From assembly GCF_029024105.1 (NCBI RefSeq), contig NZ_CP118963.1:1736001-1800000 (forward strand): 64,000 nucleotides of DNA, in the 5' to 3' direction. Source of the DNA: Acinetobacter lwoffii (lineage in GTDB: Bacteria; Pseudomonadota; Gammaproteobacteria; Pseudomonadales; Moraxellaceae). The translations under genes and the position numbers were made by a program. This document shows positions 9,533 through 17,534 of the stretch, piece after piece. Positions within the stretch are counted from its first letter, which is position 1. Every line of letters starts with the position of its first letter. Under the pieces are notes generated by a model. It saw only the letters and a program-made list of their open reading frames with translations, searched no databases and was not told the origin of the DNA.

Positions 9533-10402
9533 ATGGAACTTCAGGGCATTTGTCATAAAATGCACGTCGGCCTCAAGGACCTTAGTGTAACTGATCAACA
9601 GATACAGCGGGCAAATGTTGAATATAAATTAATTTTAGATCGTGCAGAAATTGATCTTCCGTTTAATTTAGGCCAAGAAATCGAGATTGAATGGACCGGT
9701 AATATTTACTGCGTGTCTTGTGGCAACAAAACTTCCAAATCATTTTCGCAAGGTCACTGTTTTAAATGTTTTAAAACCAATGCTTCATGTGATATGTGCA
9801 TCATGAAGCCAGAGACGTGCCATTATCATTTGGGCACTTGCCGCGAAGATGAATTTGCACAGAATGTCTGCTTCCAACCACATATTGTCTATCTGGCCAA
9901 TTCCAGTGCATTAAAGGTCGGCATTACCCGTACCAGCCAAATGCCGACTCGCTGGCTTGATCAGGGTGCCTCCCAAGCCCTGCCGATTATGAAAGTGGGC
10001 TCACGTCGTCTTTCCGGAAAGCTTGAGGTCATGTTTGGTACGCAGGTTGCTGATAAAACTGACTGGCGCAAGCTACTGAAAGGTGAAGCAGAACCATTGA
10101 ACCTGATTGAAGTGCGTGAACAACTGCTGGAAGAATTTGCGCCTAAAATTCAAAGCATTCGCGAAGAATTTAATCAGAATCTAGAATTTAATGAAAATAT
10201 TGAAGTATTGGAAGATGAATTCGCACGAGAGTTTATTTATCCGGTAGAACAATATCCGGAAAAGATTAAATCGCATAATCTGGATAAAACTCCTGTGATT
10301 CGTGGCAAATTACAAGGCATCAAGGGCCAGTATTTAATTCTGGATACTGGCGTGATTAATATGCGCAAATATACCGGTTATCAACTGATTATTCGTGCTT
10401 AA
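9533..10402 (+). CDS. DUF2797 family protein with zinc-finger cysteines
   Basis: A 289-residue protein of the DUF2797 family, function unknown. The N-terminal third carries a dense cysteine cluster: CVSCGNKTSKSFSQGHCFKCF, then CDMCIMKPETCHYHLGTC. This is compatible with one or two zinc-ribbon-like sites. The middle part IVYLANSSALKVGITRTSQMPTRWLDQGA resembles a GIY-YIG-like core (short strand, K-V-G-I-T, then Arg and Trp), as has been suggested for this family; that is inference here. The C-terminus ends in a small beta domain (KLQGIKGQYLILDTGVINMRKYTGYQ). It is followed at once by a terminator. Confidence 0.85.
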   Translation: MELQGICHKMHVGLKDLSVTDQQIQRANVEYKLILDRAEIDLPFNLGQEIEIEWTGNIYCVSCGNKTSKSFSQGHCFKCFKTNASCDMCIMKPETCHYHLGTCREDEFAQNVCFQPHIVYLANSSALKVGITRTSQMPTRWLDQGASQALPIMKVGSRRLSGKLEVMFGTQVADKTDWRKLLKGEAEPLNLIEVREQLLEEFAPKIQSIREEFNQNLEFNENIEVLEDEFAREFIYPVEQYPEKIKSHNLDKTPVIRGKLQGIKGQYLILDTGVINMRKYTGYQLIIRA

Positions 10403-10423
10403 ACCATTATTTGCCTAGAAAAC

Positions 10424-10453
10424 AAAAAACCAGCCCGCAGGCTGGTTTTTTTA
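10424..10453. terminator. Bidirectional intrinsic terminator
   Basis: A 12-bp stem AAAAAACCAGCC / GGCTGGTTTTTT with loop CGCA lies between the convergent DUF2797 gene and ppiD. Confidence 0.85.
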
Positions 10454-10463
10454 TACAACAATT

Positions 10464-12329
10464 TTATTTGATTTTTGCCTGAGATTTCAGGTAACGCGTA
10501 TAGTCATCAAATTCCTGCTGACCACGAAGTTGCTGATATAACTTCACCAACTCACTACGCTGTTCTGCACTTAATACATCCACCGGATTTTTCTTCACTT
10601 CTGATACCGCAACCACAACCAGTTCATTCGGCATTTTCGCTGTGGTCACTGACCAATGGCCTGCTTTTGGTGTCGGCAGACTAAAGGCCGCACGCTGTAC
10701 ATCACGTTTTAGTAAACCTTCAGCACGTGTGTAAACGCCAGCATCTTCAAAGATCAAATCACCTTTCGCCACTGCTGCAGCCGGTTTGGTTTTGAACTCA
10801 TCCAAAGCTTTCTGAATTTTTGCTTTTGCCAAAGCAGCTGCCTTGTCTTCAATCAACTGAGCCTTAACACGGGGTTTTGCTTCTGCCAATGTTTGTTCGC
10901 CGGCTGCATGATAATTACGCACCTTTATCCAGGCTACATCACCATTGGCTAACTGAATGCTTGATGAAGCATTACGATCACCATTTTTAACATCGTCATT
11001 AAACAATTTGACTTTGAGGTTAGCATCGCTCAGCACAGGATCACGGGTCGAAAGTGTTACACCTTGGGCTTTCTGGACTTGTACACCTTTAACTTCCTGT
11101 GTAACGACATCCAGAGAATCACTTCCTACCACCATATCATTTAGCGTATTGACCGTATCAGAGAATGCATTGGATTTTTTAGCAGCCAAGGCTTCTTCAG
11201 ACAAACGTGCTTTTTGTGATTCAAAAGAAGGAACTGCAACATCTGGCGTTTGCACAGAAATGATGTGGTAACCATAATCTGTTTTCACTGGTGCAGACAC
11301 CTGACCCGATTTTAAAGAACTAACCGTCTGATCAAATGCAGTACCAAATACACCTTCTTCATAAACGGCAAGCGCGCCACCTTTAGACTTAGATTCAGGG
11401 TCTTCAGAATATTGTGCTGCTGCCTGAGCAAAAGTAGTACCGGCTTTAATTTTGGCTGCAATATCGGTCGCCAGTTTTTTTGCTTCAGCATCACTACGAC
11501 TGTCCGCCGTAATTAAAATATGCTTCACATCTGGTTTAACTGTCTGTTTTTGTGTTGCAACAAAGGCGGTATAGGCTTCCTGAAGCTCAGCCTCTGTAAC
11601 CGCTAAACTCTCCACCTGAATATCGCTTGGCTTTAACACCACATAGTCGACATCTACACTGGTCGGCTGTTTAAATAGCGTTTTGTGTTTTTCATAATAA
11701 GCAGCAATATCTGCATCCGTCACTTTGACATCTTTTTTATAGCTGTCCAGATTAATGCTGGAAATATGAATATGACGTTGTTCAGTTTGTAAATCGGCAA
11801 TCTGCTGCATTTCGACTGGGCTTACCAGTGGATAATCCAGGAAAGTCGATGACAGCATCTTCAGCGCATGATCTTTACGTAAACTTTCAATCAAAGCGCG
11901 ATTGGTCATGCCAATTGATTTTAGATAATTTTCATATAAAGCATTCGAGAACTTGCCATCTTGCTGGAAAGTAGGCTGCTGAGCAATCATCTGTTCAATT
12001 TGCTGGTCACTCAGACTGATCCCTAATTCTTCAGCCTGTTGCAGCAATAAAGTACGTGCAACCAGAGTATCCATGGCTTTCTGGTCAATGAAGCTTTGAT
12101 TCAGTAAAGTTTCATCCCCATTGGCATAACTGAGATATTGTTCTTTAAATGATTTGGTCAGTGACTCTAATTCTTTTTGAGATATTTCAGTCCCGTTCAC
12201 TGATTTTGCCGCATCAGAGTTTCCGCTGCTAAAATATCCTTCAATACCTACAAGTGCTAACGGGGTCAAAAACAGAACGAGCAAGACTTTGCCCAACCAA
12301 CCCTTAATAACTTTACGAAAAGCTTCCAT
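10464..12329 (-). CDS. ppiD: Periplasmic folding chaperone PpiD (SurA-N / parvulin domains)
   Basis: A 621-residue inner-membrane-anchored chaperone that helps secreted proteins leaving the Sec translocon. A short cytoplasmic tail (MEAFRKVIKGW) precedes one transmembrane helix (about residues 12-31, LGKVLLVLFLTPLALVGIEG). A SurA-N-like helical domain (ISQKELESLTKSFKEQYLSYA onward) follows. A parvulin domain lies at about residues 262-365 (VKHILITADSRSDAEAKKLA ... YSEDPESKSKGGALAVYEEG ... VKTDYGYHIISVQ). The length matches E. coli PpiD (623). As in E. coli it lies directly downstream of the HU gene, though separated here by a terminator. Confidence 0.94.
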   Translation of the reverse strand: MEAFRKVIKGWLGKVLLVLFLTPLALVGIEGYFSSGNSDAAKSVNGTEISQKELESLTKSFKEQYLSYANGDETLLNQSFIDQKAMDTLVARTLLLQQAEELGISLSDQQIEQMIAQQPTFQQDGKFSNALYENYLKSIGMTNRALIESLRKDHALKMLSSTFLDYPLVSPVEMQQIADLQTEQRHIHISSINLDSYKKDVKVTDADIAAYYEKHKTLFKQPTSVDVDYVVLKPSDIQVESLAVTEAELQEAYTAFVATQKQTVKPDVKHILITADSRSDAEAKKLATDIAAKIKAGTTFAQAAAQYSEDPESKSKGGALAVYEEGVFGTAFDQTVSSLKSGQVSAPVKTDYGYHIISVQTPDVAVPSFESQKARLSEEALAAKKSNAFSDTVNTLNDMVVGSDSLDVVTQEVKGVQVQKAQGVTLSTRDPVLSDANLKVKLFNDDVKNGDRNASSSIQLANGDVAWIKVRNYHAAGEQTLAEAKPRVKAQLIEDKAAALAKAKIQKALDEFKTKPAAAVAKGDLIFEDAGVYTRAEGLLKRDVQRAAFSLPTPKAGHWSVTTAKMPNELVVVAVSEVKKNPVDVLSAEQRSELVKLYQQLRGQQEFDDYTRYLKSQAKIK

Positions 12330-12416
12330 AAGTATTCCAATATTTTATTTGCAAAGGATTTTAACCGAAAATACCCATTGAATGAATGTGTTAATCATCA
12401 CAATTAAATTTATCAA

Positions 12417-12444
12417 TAAAAAACGCGCCAAAGAAGGCGCGTTT
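12417..12444 (-). terminator. Intrinsic terminator after hupB
   Basis: The 9-bp stem AAACGCGCC / GGCGCGTTT with loop AAAGAA is followed, reading on the minus strand, by a T-rich tract. It separates the abundant HU message from ppiD. Confidence 0.8.
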
Positions 12445-12459
12445 CGTCGCTGGGTAAGC

Positions 12460-12732
12460 TTAAGCTACAGCGTCTTTTAAGCCTTTACCTGCTTTGAAGC
12501 TAGGTACTTTGCTTGCTTTGATCTCAAGAGTAGCACCAGTTTGTGGGTTACGGCCAGTACGTGCAGCGCGTTCTTTCACACCGAAAGTACCAAAACCCAC
12601 TAAAGTTACTGTATCACCCGATTTTAAAGCTTCAGTAACAGAAGCAATTGTAGCATCTAAAGCTTTACCTGCGTCAGCCTTAGATAATCCCCCTTTTTCT
12701 GCAATTGCATCAATTAATTCTGATTTATTCAT
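12460..12732 (-). CDS. hupB: HU family DNA-binding protein
   Basis: A 90-residue histone-like protein that dimerises and bends DNA with two beta-arms. The family start MNKSELIDAIAEKGGLSKADAGKAL and the bacterial histone-like signature GFGTFGVKERAARTGRNPQTGATL are visible, followed by the DNA-intercalating Pro in the arm (RNPQTG) and the C-terminal KASKVPSFKAGKGLKDAV. The length is exactly that of HU. The upstream minus-strand sequence has AGAGGACG before the ATG. The codon choice looks like that of a strongly expressed gene. Confidence 0.97.
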   Translation of the reverse strand: MNKSELIDAIAEKGGLSKADAGKALDATIASVTEALKSGDTVTLVGFGTFGVKERAARTGRNPQTGATLEIKASKVPSFKAGKGLKDAVA

Positions 12733-12894
12733 GAAGATTACGTCCTCTTAATATCGTTTATTTAAGGTTCAAGAATTGGTTTAACATGCCATAACGCCTT
12801 TATAGCAATGCTTTAGGTATAAACGCAATACTTAAGAACCTCTTTTTTTTCAAAAAATATGCGAAAAAAACATTGAATAATAAATAAAGTCATT

Positions 12895-13368
12895 TTATTT
12901 AAGTTTTTTCGGCAATTCTTCTTTCATTTTTTCTTGTTCCGCAGTCAACTGATCAACCTTGGCATGCAACTGGAGAATTAAACGTTCCAAATACTGTACA
13001 TCCTTCAGTGTGACTAATCCTATACGATTCAATGAGTGATGAACAGAGTTGTCGATTAATTTTTCCACTTTGTCTTTGGTGTCTGTGACCGACTCTTTGG
13101 CTTTTTCTGAAACCTTCTCTACAGTTTGATCGGCAATATCTGCAGTTTTAGATTCAAGTTCTTCCCCGACCTTGACCAGCGAGTCAAACAGTTTATTGCC
13201 TTCCTCTTCTGCACGTGAAAATGCCCCAAGTCCAGCCAACCAGATCTGTTTGGTGTATTTACGAAAATCAAGAACCGATTTGCGCTCCGAGGCAGATTTA
13301 GACTTGGGTTTCAGCATTTTCTCATTCGAAGCTTCAGCTGAGTCTTGTGCTGTTTTTGACTTGTCCAT
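12895..13368 (-). CDS. Phasin family (polyhydroxyalkanoate granule-associated-like) protein
   Basis: A 157-residue protein of the phasin/PHA granule-associated family. After a Lys/Ser-rich N-terminus comes the family core FRKYTKQIWLAGLGAFSRAEEEGNKLFDSLVKVGEELE. An amphipathic helix rich in Val, Lys and Glu follows (TVEKVSEKAKESVTDTKDKVEKLID), and the C-terminal coiled coil is LERLILQLHAKVDQLTAEQEK. Phasins coat polyester granules. No PHA synthase is in the window, so in this organism it may have a more general role. The ATG at 13368 is chosen over the longer frame because GGAG lies about 8 bases before it. Confidence 0.88.
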   Translation of the reverse strand: MDKSKTAQDSAEASNEKMLKPKSKSASERKSVLDFRKYTKQIWLAGLGAFSRAEEEGNKLFDSLVKVGEELESKTADIADQTVEKVSEKAKESVTDTKDKVEKLIDNSVHHSLNRIGLVTLKDVQYLERLILQLHAKVDQLTAEQEKMKEELPKKLK

Positions 13369-13571
13369 GTGCACGGCTCCTGTTTGTTTTCTGCGCAATT
13401 ATTATAAATTATTCTACAAAACCACTGCATAATAGCAAATTTAGTACTTGATAGATTTGATAAACTGTTCTACAAAGCAATTTATTTCAAGTCTAATTTG
13501 ATTTAACCCTGAAATCTCTTCACAAGCAGGAAGCTTTTTCACTTTATATTTCAGGTAAGGATTGGTTGTAT

Positions 13572-14222
13572 ATGAGCGAATCGCAACAAAGTCAAAATCA
13601 ACCGCATTTGTTGCTTACGATGACGTTAATTGTTTTAGAGACAATATTTACTTTCATTCTCAAGCATGATCGTGTCGTTGCATTACAGGCCAAAAAGTTT
13701 GTAGATAAAAACATCTCGATTAAAATCAATAGCTATATTCCATATTTCGACTTTTATGTGCAATTCACCCCCAATGGACTATTATTTGACCACAAAGCAC
13801 CGGGCCGCATTGTCGACCTGGATGTGCGCACTACACTTCCCGATCTGATTAAAATTTTCATTTTTGGCAATCGTCGTAGCATTCGCAGCATGCGCATTGA
13901 TGGCAATCAGGTTTTAAAAGATGAGTTTCGTGATCTGTTAACCGTATTCAGCTTGCCAAAAGTACTAGCCGACTGGAAACACTGGCTGTCTGATGCGCCG
14001 ACGGATGAAGCGGAAATTATTGCTTCTAAAAAGCGTATTGCACCGCTTTTAAAGAAAATTGAAGAACAGCGCTCCAAGATCAATACCCTGCAAGTGGAAG
14101 TCAAACAGTATAAAAACCGCCTGAAACGGATCGAACGCCGTCAAAAGCGTATTAATATCATTTTTGGCCTGAGCAGCGTACTTTTGATTATGTTATTAGT
14201 GTATAATTGGCTGAGCATGTAA
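13572..14222 (+). CDS. SCP2/UbiJ-like protein with C-terminal membrane anchor
   Basis: A 216-residue protein. Residues about 10-135 have the alternating beta/helix pattern of an SCP2-type lipid-binding domain as in UbiJ: a hydrophobic helix LIVLETIFTFILKHD, then VDKNISIKINSYIPYFDFYVQF, DLDVRTTLPDLIKIFIFGNRR, and IDGNQVLKDEFRDLLTVFSLPKVLADWKHWL. A charged coiled coil follows (KKIEEQRSKINTLQVEVKQYKNRLKRIERRQ), ending in a transmembrane helix (IIFGLSSVLLIMLLVYNWL). The UbiJ resemblance is by pattern only; it could be a paralogue with another lipid ligand. It is not beside other ubiquinone genes. The ATG at 13572 has AAGGA about 10 bases upstream. Confidence 0.72.
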   Translation: MSESQQSQNQPHLLLTMTLIVLETIFTFILKHDRVVALQAKKFVDKNISIKINSYIPYFDFYVQFTPNGLLFDHKAPGRIVDLDVRTTLPDLIKIFIFGNRRSIRSMRIDGNQVLKDEFRDLLTVFSLPKVLADWKHWLSDAPTDEAEIIASKKRIAPLLKKIEEQRSKINTLQVEVKQYKNRLKRIERRQKRINIIFGLSSVLLIMLLVYNWLSM

Positions 14223-14268
14223 ATCTTTCATTCTCCAAAAATTAAATCCCACTAAGGTCTACTAAAAA

Positions 14269-14301
14269 TAACTTGACTAATTTAGTCGGGATTCATAAAA
14301 T
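14269..14301 (+). promoter_or_regulatory. isc operon promoter with type 1 IscR binding site
   Basis: A good sigma-70 promoter is visible: TTGACT at 14273-14278, a 17-base spacer and TAAAAT at 14296-14301. The palindrome GACTAATTTAGTC at 14275-14287 overlaps the -35 box and spacer. It fits the core of the type 1 IscR consensus (GACTRWWWYAGTC) at every position; the outer bases match only in part. From the E. coli model, holo-IscR bound here should repress the operon when Fe-S supply is sufficient. Confidence 0.8.
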
Positions 14302-14334
14302 CTACACATCTAGTCTAACCATGTGTATCGAATC

Positions 14335-14808
14335 ATGCGCCTAACCACTCGCGGTCGCTACGCTGTGACTGCTCTACTTGATCTAGCTTTGCAGCCTTCT
14401 GAAAAAACGATAACGCTCGCTGAAATTGCAGCACGTCAAACTATTTCTGTTGCTTATCTTGAGCAGTTATTTGCGAAGCTCAAGCGTCATGGTTTAGTTT
14501 CTAGTGTTCGTGGCGCAAATGGTGGTTACCATTTAGCACGTAATGCAGATGAAATTACTGTGTTAGCAATTATTGAAGCTGTAAACGAAACAGTTGATGC
14601 GACTCGCTGTGACCATAAAGGCAATTGCCAGAATGGCGCGATGTGCTTGACTCATGATTTATGGCAGGAACTCTCCCATCACATCGCCGATTATTTAGAA
14701 AAAATCTCGCTTGCTGATCTGGTTGCACGTGACAACGTCCAGACTGTGTCATTACGCCAAAAATCAGCACCTTTAGATTCAGCCCTTTTATCGGTTACAG
14801 GTATTTGA
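14335..14808 (+). CDS. iscR: Fe-S cluster-sensing transcriptional regulator IscR
   Basis: A 158-residue Rrf2-family repressor that binds a [2Fe-2S] cluster and tunes Fe-S biogenesis. The winged helix-turn-helix spans about residues 1-75 (MRLTTRGRYAVTALLDLAL ... AYLEQLFAKLKRHGLVSSVRGANGGYHLAR). The cluster ligands C92, C98 and C104 with H107 (RCDHKGNCQNGAMCLTHDLW) match IscR spacing exactly. The ATG at 14335 is chosen because IscR proteins start at MRLT; the GTG four codons upstream is not needed. It is the first gene of the isc operon, with iscS starting one base after its stop. Confidence 0.97.
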   Translation: MRLTTRGRYAVTALLDLALQPSEKTITLAEIAARQTISVAYLEQLFAKLKRHGLVSSVRGANGGYHLARNADEITVLAIIEAVNETVDATRCDHKGNCQNGAMCLTHDLWQELSHHIADYLEKISLADLVARDNVQTVSLRQKSAPLDSALLSVTGI

Positions 14809-14809
14809 C

Positions 14810-16027
14810 ATGAAACGTCCGATTTATCTTGATTATGCAGCTACAACTCCTGTAGATCCTCAGGTTGCTGAACGTATGATGGAATGCTTAACATTCGATG
14901 GTACCTTTGGTAATGCGGCATCTCGTTCACACGCGTATGGTTGGCAAGCAGAAGAAAAAGTTGAATATGCACGTGAACAAGTTGCGAATTTAATTAAAGC
15001 TGATCCACGTGAAATCGTATGGACTTCAGGTGCAACCGAGTCAGACAACCTTGCGCTTAAAGGTGTGGCTCATTTCTATGCATCTAAAGGTAAACATATC
15101 GTTACCTCTAAAATCGAACATAAGGCAGTTTTAGATACCTGTCGTGAGCTTGAGTCTGAAGGTTTTGAAATTACCTATATTGAGCCTCAACCTCAAACCG
15201 GTTTAATTACGCCTGAAATGGTACAGGCAGCGATCCGTCCAGACACAATTCTTGTTTCCCTGATGATGGTAAACAATGAAATCGGTACTGTGACTGATGT
15301 TGCAGCGATTGGTGAAATCACTCGCGCCAACAAGATTTTCTTCCATGTCGATGCAGCTCAGGCAGCGGGTAAAGTTGAAATTGATCTTTCAACTTTAAAA
15401 GTAGATTTGATGAGCTTCTCTGCGCATAAGATCTATGGCCCTAAAGGTATTGGCGCACTGTTTGTACGTCGTAGCCCGCGTGTACGCCTTAAAGCTGAAA
15501 TGCATGGTGGCGGCCATGAACGTGGTATGCGTTCAGGTACCCTTGCGACTCACCAGATTGTAGGTATGGGTGAAGCGTTTGAACTTGCAGGCAAAAACTT
15601 GGAAGCTGAACAGACTCGTTTACGTGTACTTCGCGACAAGCTGTGGAATGGTTTACAAGGTCTTGAACAAGTGTTCCTGAACGGCCATCCAACACAAAAC
15701 GTAGCGAACTACCTGAATATTAGCTTCAACTTCGTTGAAGGCGAATCATTGATGATGGCATTGAAAGATGCTGCGGTATCTTCAGGTTCGGCATGTACAT
15801 CTGCAACACTTGAACCATCTTATGTACTTCGTGCATTGGGTCTTTCAGACGAACTTGCACACAGTTCGATCCGCTTCAGCTTCGGTAAATACACCACTGA
15901 AGAAGATATCGATCACGTATTGACTATCACTAAAGCTGCTGTTGAGAAGTTACGTGAACTTTCTCCGCTTTGGGATATGTATAAGGAAGGTATTGACCTT
16001 TCTAAAGTTGAGTGGGCTGAGCACTAA
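14810..16027 (+). CDS. iscS: Cysteine desulfurase IscS
   Basis: A 405-residue PLP-dependent enzyme that removes sulfur from cysteine and passes it as persulfide to IscU and other acceptors. The PLP-binding lysine is K207 in SFSAHKIYGPKG. The persulfide cysteine is C329 in the mobile loop SSGSACTSATLEPSYVLRALG. The length and C-terminus (WAEH) match the group I desulfurase IscS. It follows iscR with one base between stop and start, so it is translated from the iscR message. Confidence 0.98.
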   Translation: MKRPIYLDYAATTPVDPQVAERMMECLTFDGTFGNAASRSHAYGWQAEEKVEYAREQVANLIKADPREIVWTSGATESDNLALKGVAHFYASKGKHIVTSKIEHKAVLDTCRELESEGFEITYIEPQPQTGLITPEMVQAAIRPDTILVSLMMVNNEIGTVTDVAAIGEITRANKIFFHVDAAQAAGKVEIDLSTLKVDLMSFSAHKIYGPKGIGALFVRRSPRVRLKAEMHGGGHERGMRSGTLATHQIVGMGEAFELAGKNLEAEQTRLRVLRDKLWNGLQGLEQVFLNGHPTQNVANYLNISFNFVEGESLMMALKDAAVSSGSACTSATLEPSYVLRALGLSDELAHSSIRFSFGKYTTEEDIDHVLTITKAAVEKLRELSPLWDMYKEGIDLSKVEWAEH

Positions 16028-16131
16028 TTTTCATTCTGAGATAGTGACAAATCCGTTGCTATCTCATTGAGAAAAGTTTTTTTACCCCCATATTTAATAC
16101 TGAGGCTGACCCCGAGGTTTGGAGAAGCAAC

Positions 16132-16518
16132 ATGGCTTATAGCGAAAAAGTAATTGATCATTACGAAAACCCTCGTAATGTTGGCGTTTTAGATAAAAAT
16201 GCTGAAAACGTTGGTACTGGTATGGTTGGTGCGCCAGCATGTGGTGACGTGATGCGTTTACAGATTCAGGTAAACGATGAAGGCGTGATTGAAGAAGCAC
16301 GTTTCAAAACTTATGGTTGTGGTTCTGCCATTGCATCAAGTTCACTTGTGACCGAATGGCTCAAAGGTAAAACTTTGGATCAAGCTCAAGCGATCAAGAA
16401 CATTGATATTGCAACTGAACTTGCACTTCCACCAGTAAAAGTACACTGCTCTGTTCTTGCTGAAGATGCAATCAAAGCAGCTGTAGAAGACTACCGTAGC
16501 AAGAAAGTTAAAGCTTAA
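16132..16518 (+). CDS. iscU: Iron-sulfur cluster scaffold IscU
   Basis: A 128-residue scaffold on which [2Fe-2S] clusters are built. The three conserved cysteines are C37 (GAPACGDV), C63 (TYGCGSAIASS) and C106 (KVHCSVLAEDAI), with H105 beside the last. The HscA recognition motif LPPVK is at residues 99-103. The length is that of E. coli IscU. It lies 104 bases after iscS, a gap that contains an inverted repeat. Confidence 0.98.
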   Translation: MAYSEKVIDHYENPRNVGVLDKNAENVGTGMVGAPACGDVMRLQIQVNDEGVIEEARFKTYGCGSAIASSSLVTEWLKGKTLDQAQAIKNIDIATELALPPVKVHCSVLAEDAIKAAVEDYRSKKVKA

Positions 16519-16552
16519 TTGTTCCACGTTTTGAAATTTTAACGGAGTTTTC

Positions 16553-16873
16553 ATGATCCATTTAACTGAAAATGCTGCAACTCATATCAGCAATTATTTA
16601 AAAAATCGCGGTAAGGGTGAAGGCATTCGCGTTGGTGTGAAAACTTCAGGCTGTTCTGGTCTGGCCTATGTGCTCGAGTTCGTCGATGAAGTCGATACAC
16701 ATGACCAAGCCTTTGAGCAGTTTGGGGTTAAAGTATTCGTTGACCCGAAAAGCCTGGTTTATCTTGAAGGTATGGAGATGGACTATGTTAAAAACGGCTT
16801 GAACGAAGGCTTCGAATTTAACAACCCCAACAAAAAAGGCGAATGCGGTTGTGGTGAATCCTTCACTGTATAA
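16553..16873 (+). CDS. iscA: Iron-sulfur assembly A-type carrier IscA
   Basis: A 106-residue A-type carrier that takes clusters from IscU to apo-proteins. The three cysteine ligands are C34 (KTSGCSGLAYVLEF), C98 and C100 (GECGCGESF). The length fits the family (107 in E. coli). An ACGGAG ribosome binding site lies before the ATG. A stable hairpin follows before hscB. Confidence 0.97.
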   Translation: MIHLTENAATHISNYLKNRGKGEGIRVGVKTSGCSGLAYVLEFVDEVDTHDQAFEQFGVKVFVDPKSLVYLEGMEMDYVKNGLNEGFEFNNPNKKGECGCGESFTV

Positions 16874-16898
16874 ACCCGGCAGTTATTCTCTTTTTGAC

Positions 16899-16929
16899 AT
16901 TAAAACAGTGTGTTTCACACTGTTTTAAT
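16899..16929 (+). terminator. Intra-operon hairpin between iscA and hscB
   Basis: A perfect 14-bp stem (ATTAAAACAGTGTG / CACACTGTTTTAAT) with loop TTT. The downstream tract is only moderately T-rich (TTGCATTTATAC), so it may be a partial terminator, attenuator or RNA-processing site rather than a full stop. Its position would separate iscRSUA from hscBA-fdx. Confidence 0.5.
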
Positions 16930-16977
16930 TGCATTTATACAGTTACTTTTGCACATTAATCGCGGATCCCATCTCCC

Positions 16978-17493
16978 ATGAATCATTTTGAGTTGTTCAA
17001 CCTTCCTGTAGCACTCGATATTGATTTAGCGGCTTTAAAGACTGAATTTTTAAAGTTGCAGCAACAATATCACCCAGATAAAGCTGAAGACAAAGATCAG
17101 GCTCTGATTAAATCAAGTGATATCAATCAGGCATTTAAAACCTTGTCAGCGGTCGATAGCCGTGCAGCGTATTTACTGTCTCTCAAGAAACAGGATTATC
17201 ACTTAGATCAGTCGATCAGTGATTTTGAATTCTTGCAGGACGCTCTGGAAATTCGTGAACAACTTGACGATGCAACTTCTGCTGAAGATTTAACTTCACT
17301 GAAAGTCGAAGTCCAGCAATGGATTGAGGGCTTGGTTCGCGAGTTCAAAATTGATTATGCGGATGAAGACTGGGCCGAAGCACGCGATACAGTGCGCAAA
17401 CTACGCTTCTTCGTTAAAGTCATGGCCGATATCGACAAAGCGGAAGACCGCTTCCTGGACGATGACAGCTTTGATCTTGATGATGATTTCTAA
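16978..17493 (+). CDS. hscB: Fe-S assembly co-chaperone HscB (J-domain protein)
   Basis: A 171-residue J-protein that brings IscU to HscA and stimulates its ATPase. The N-terminal J domain contains the HPD motif (QQQYHPDKAEDKDQA) at about residue 37. The C-terminal three-helix bundle that binds IscU begins around DFEFLQDALEIREQLDDA. The chain ends in an acidic run (DDDSFDLDDDF). It is the first gene after the intra-operon hairpin. Confidence 0.96.
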   Translation: MNHFELFNLPVALDIDLAALKTEFLKLQQQYHPDKAEDKDQALIKSSDINQAFKTLSAVDSRAAYLLSLKKQDYHLDQSISDFEFLQDALEIREQLDDATSAEDLTSLKVEVQQWIEGLVREFKIDYADEDWAEARDTVRKLRFFVKVMADIDKAEDRFLDDDSFDLDDDF

Positions 17494-17534
17494 TTTTTAG
17501 TATTTAATATTTAACGTGCAAAGGATGTAACACT

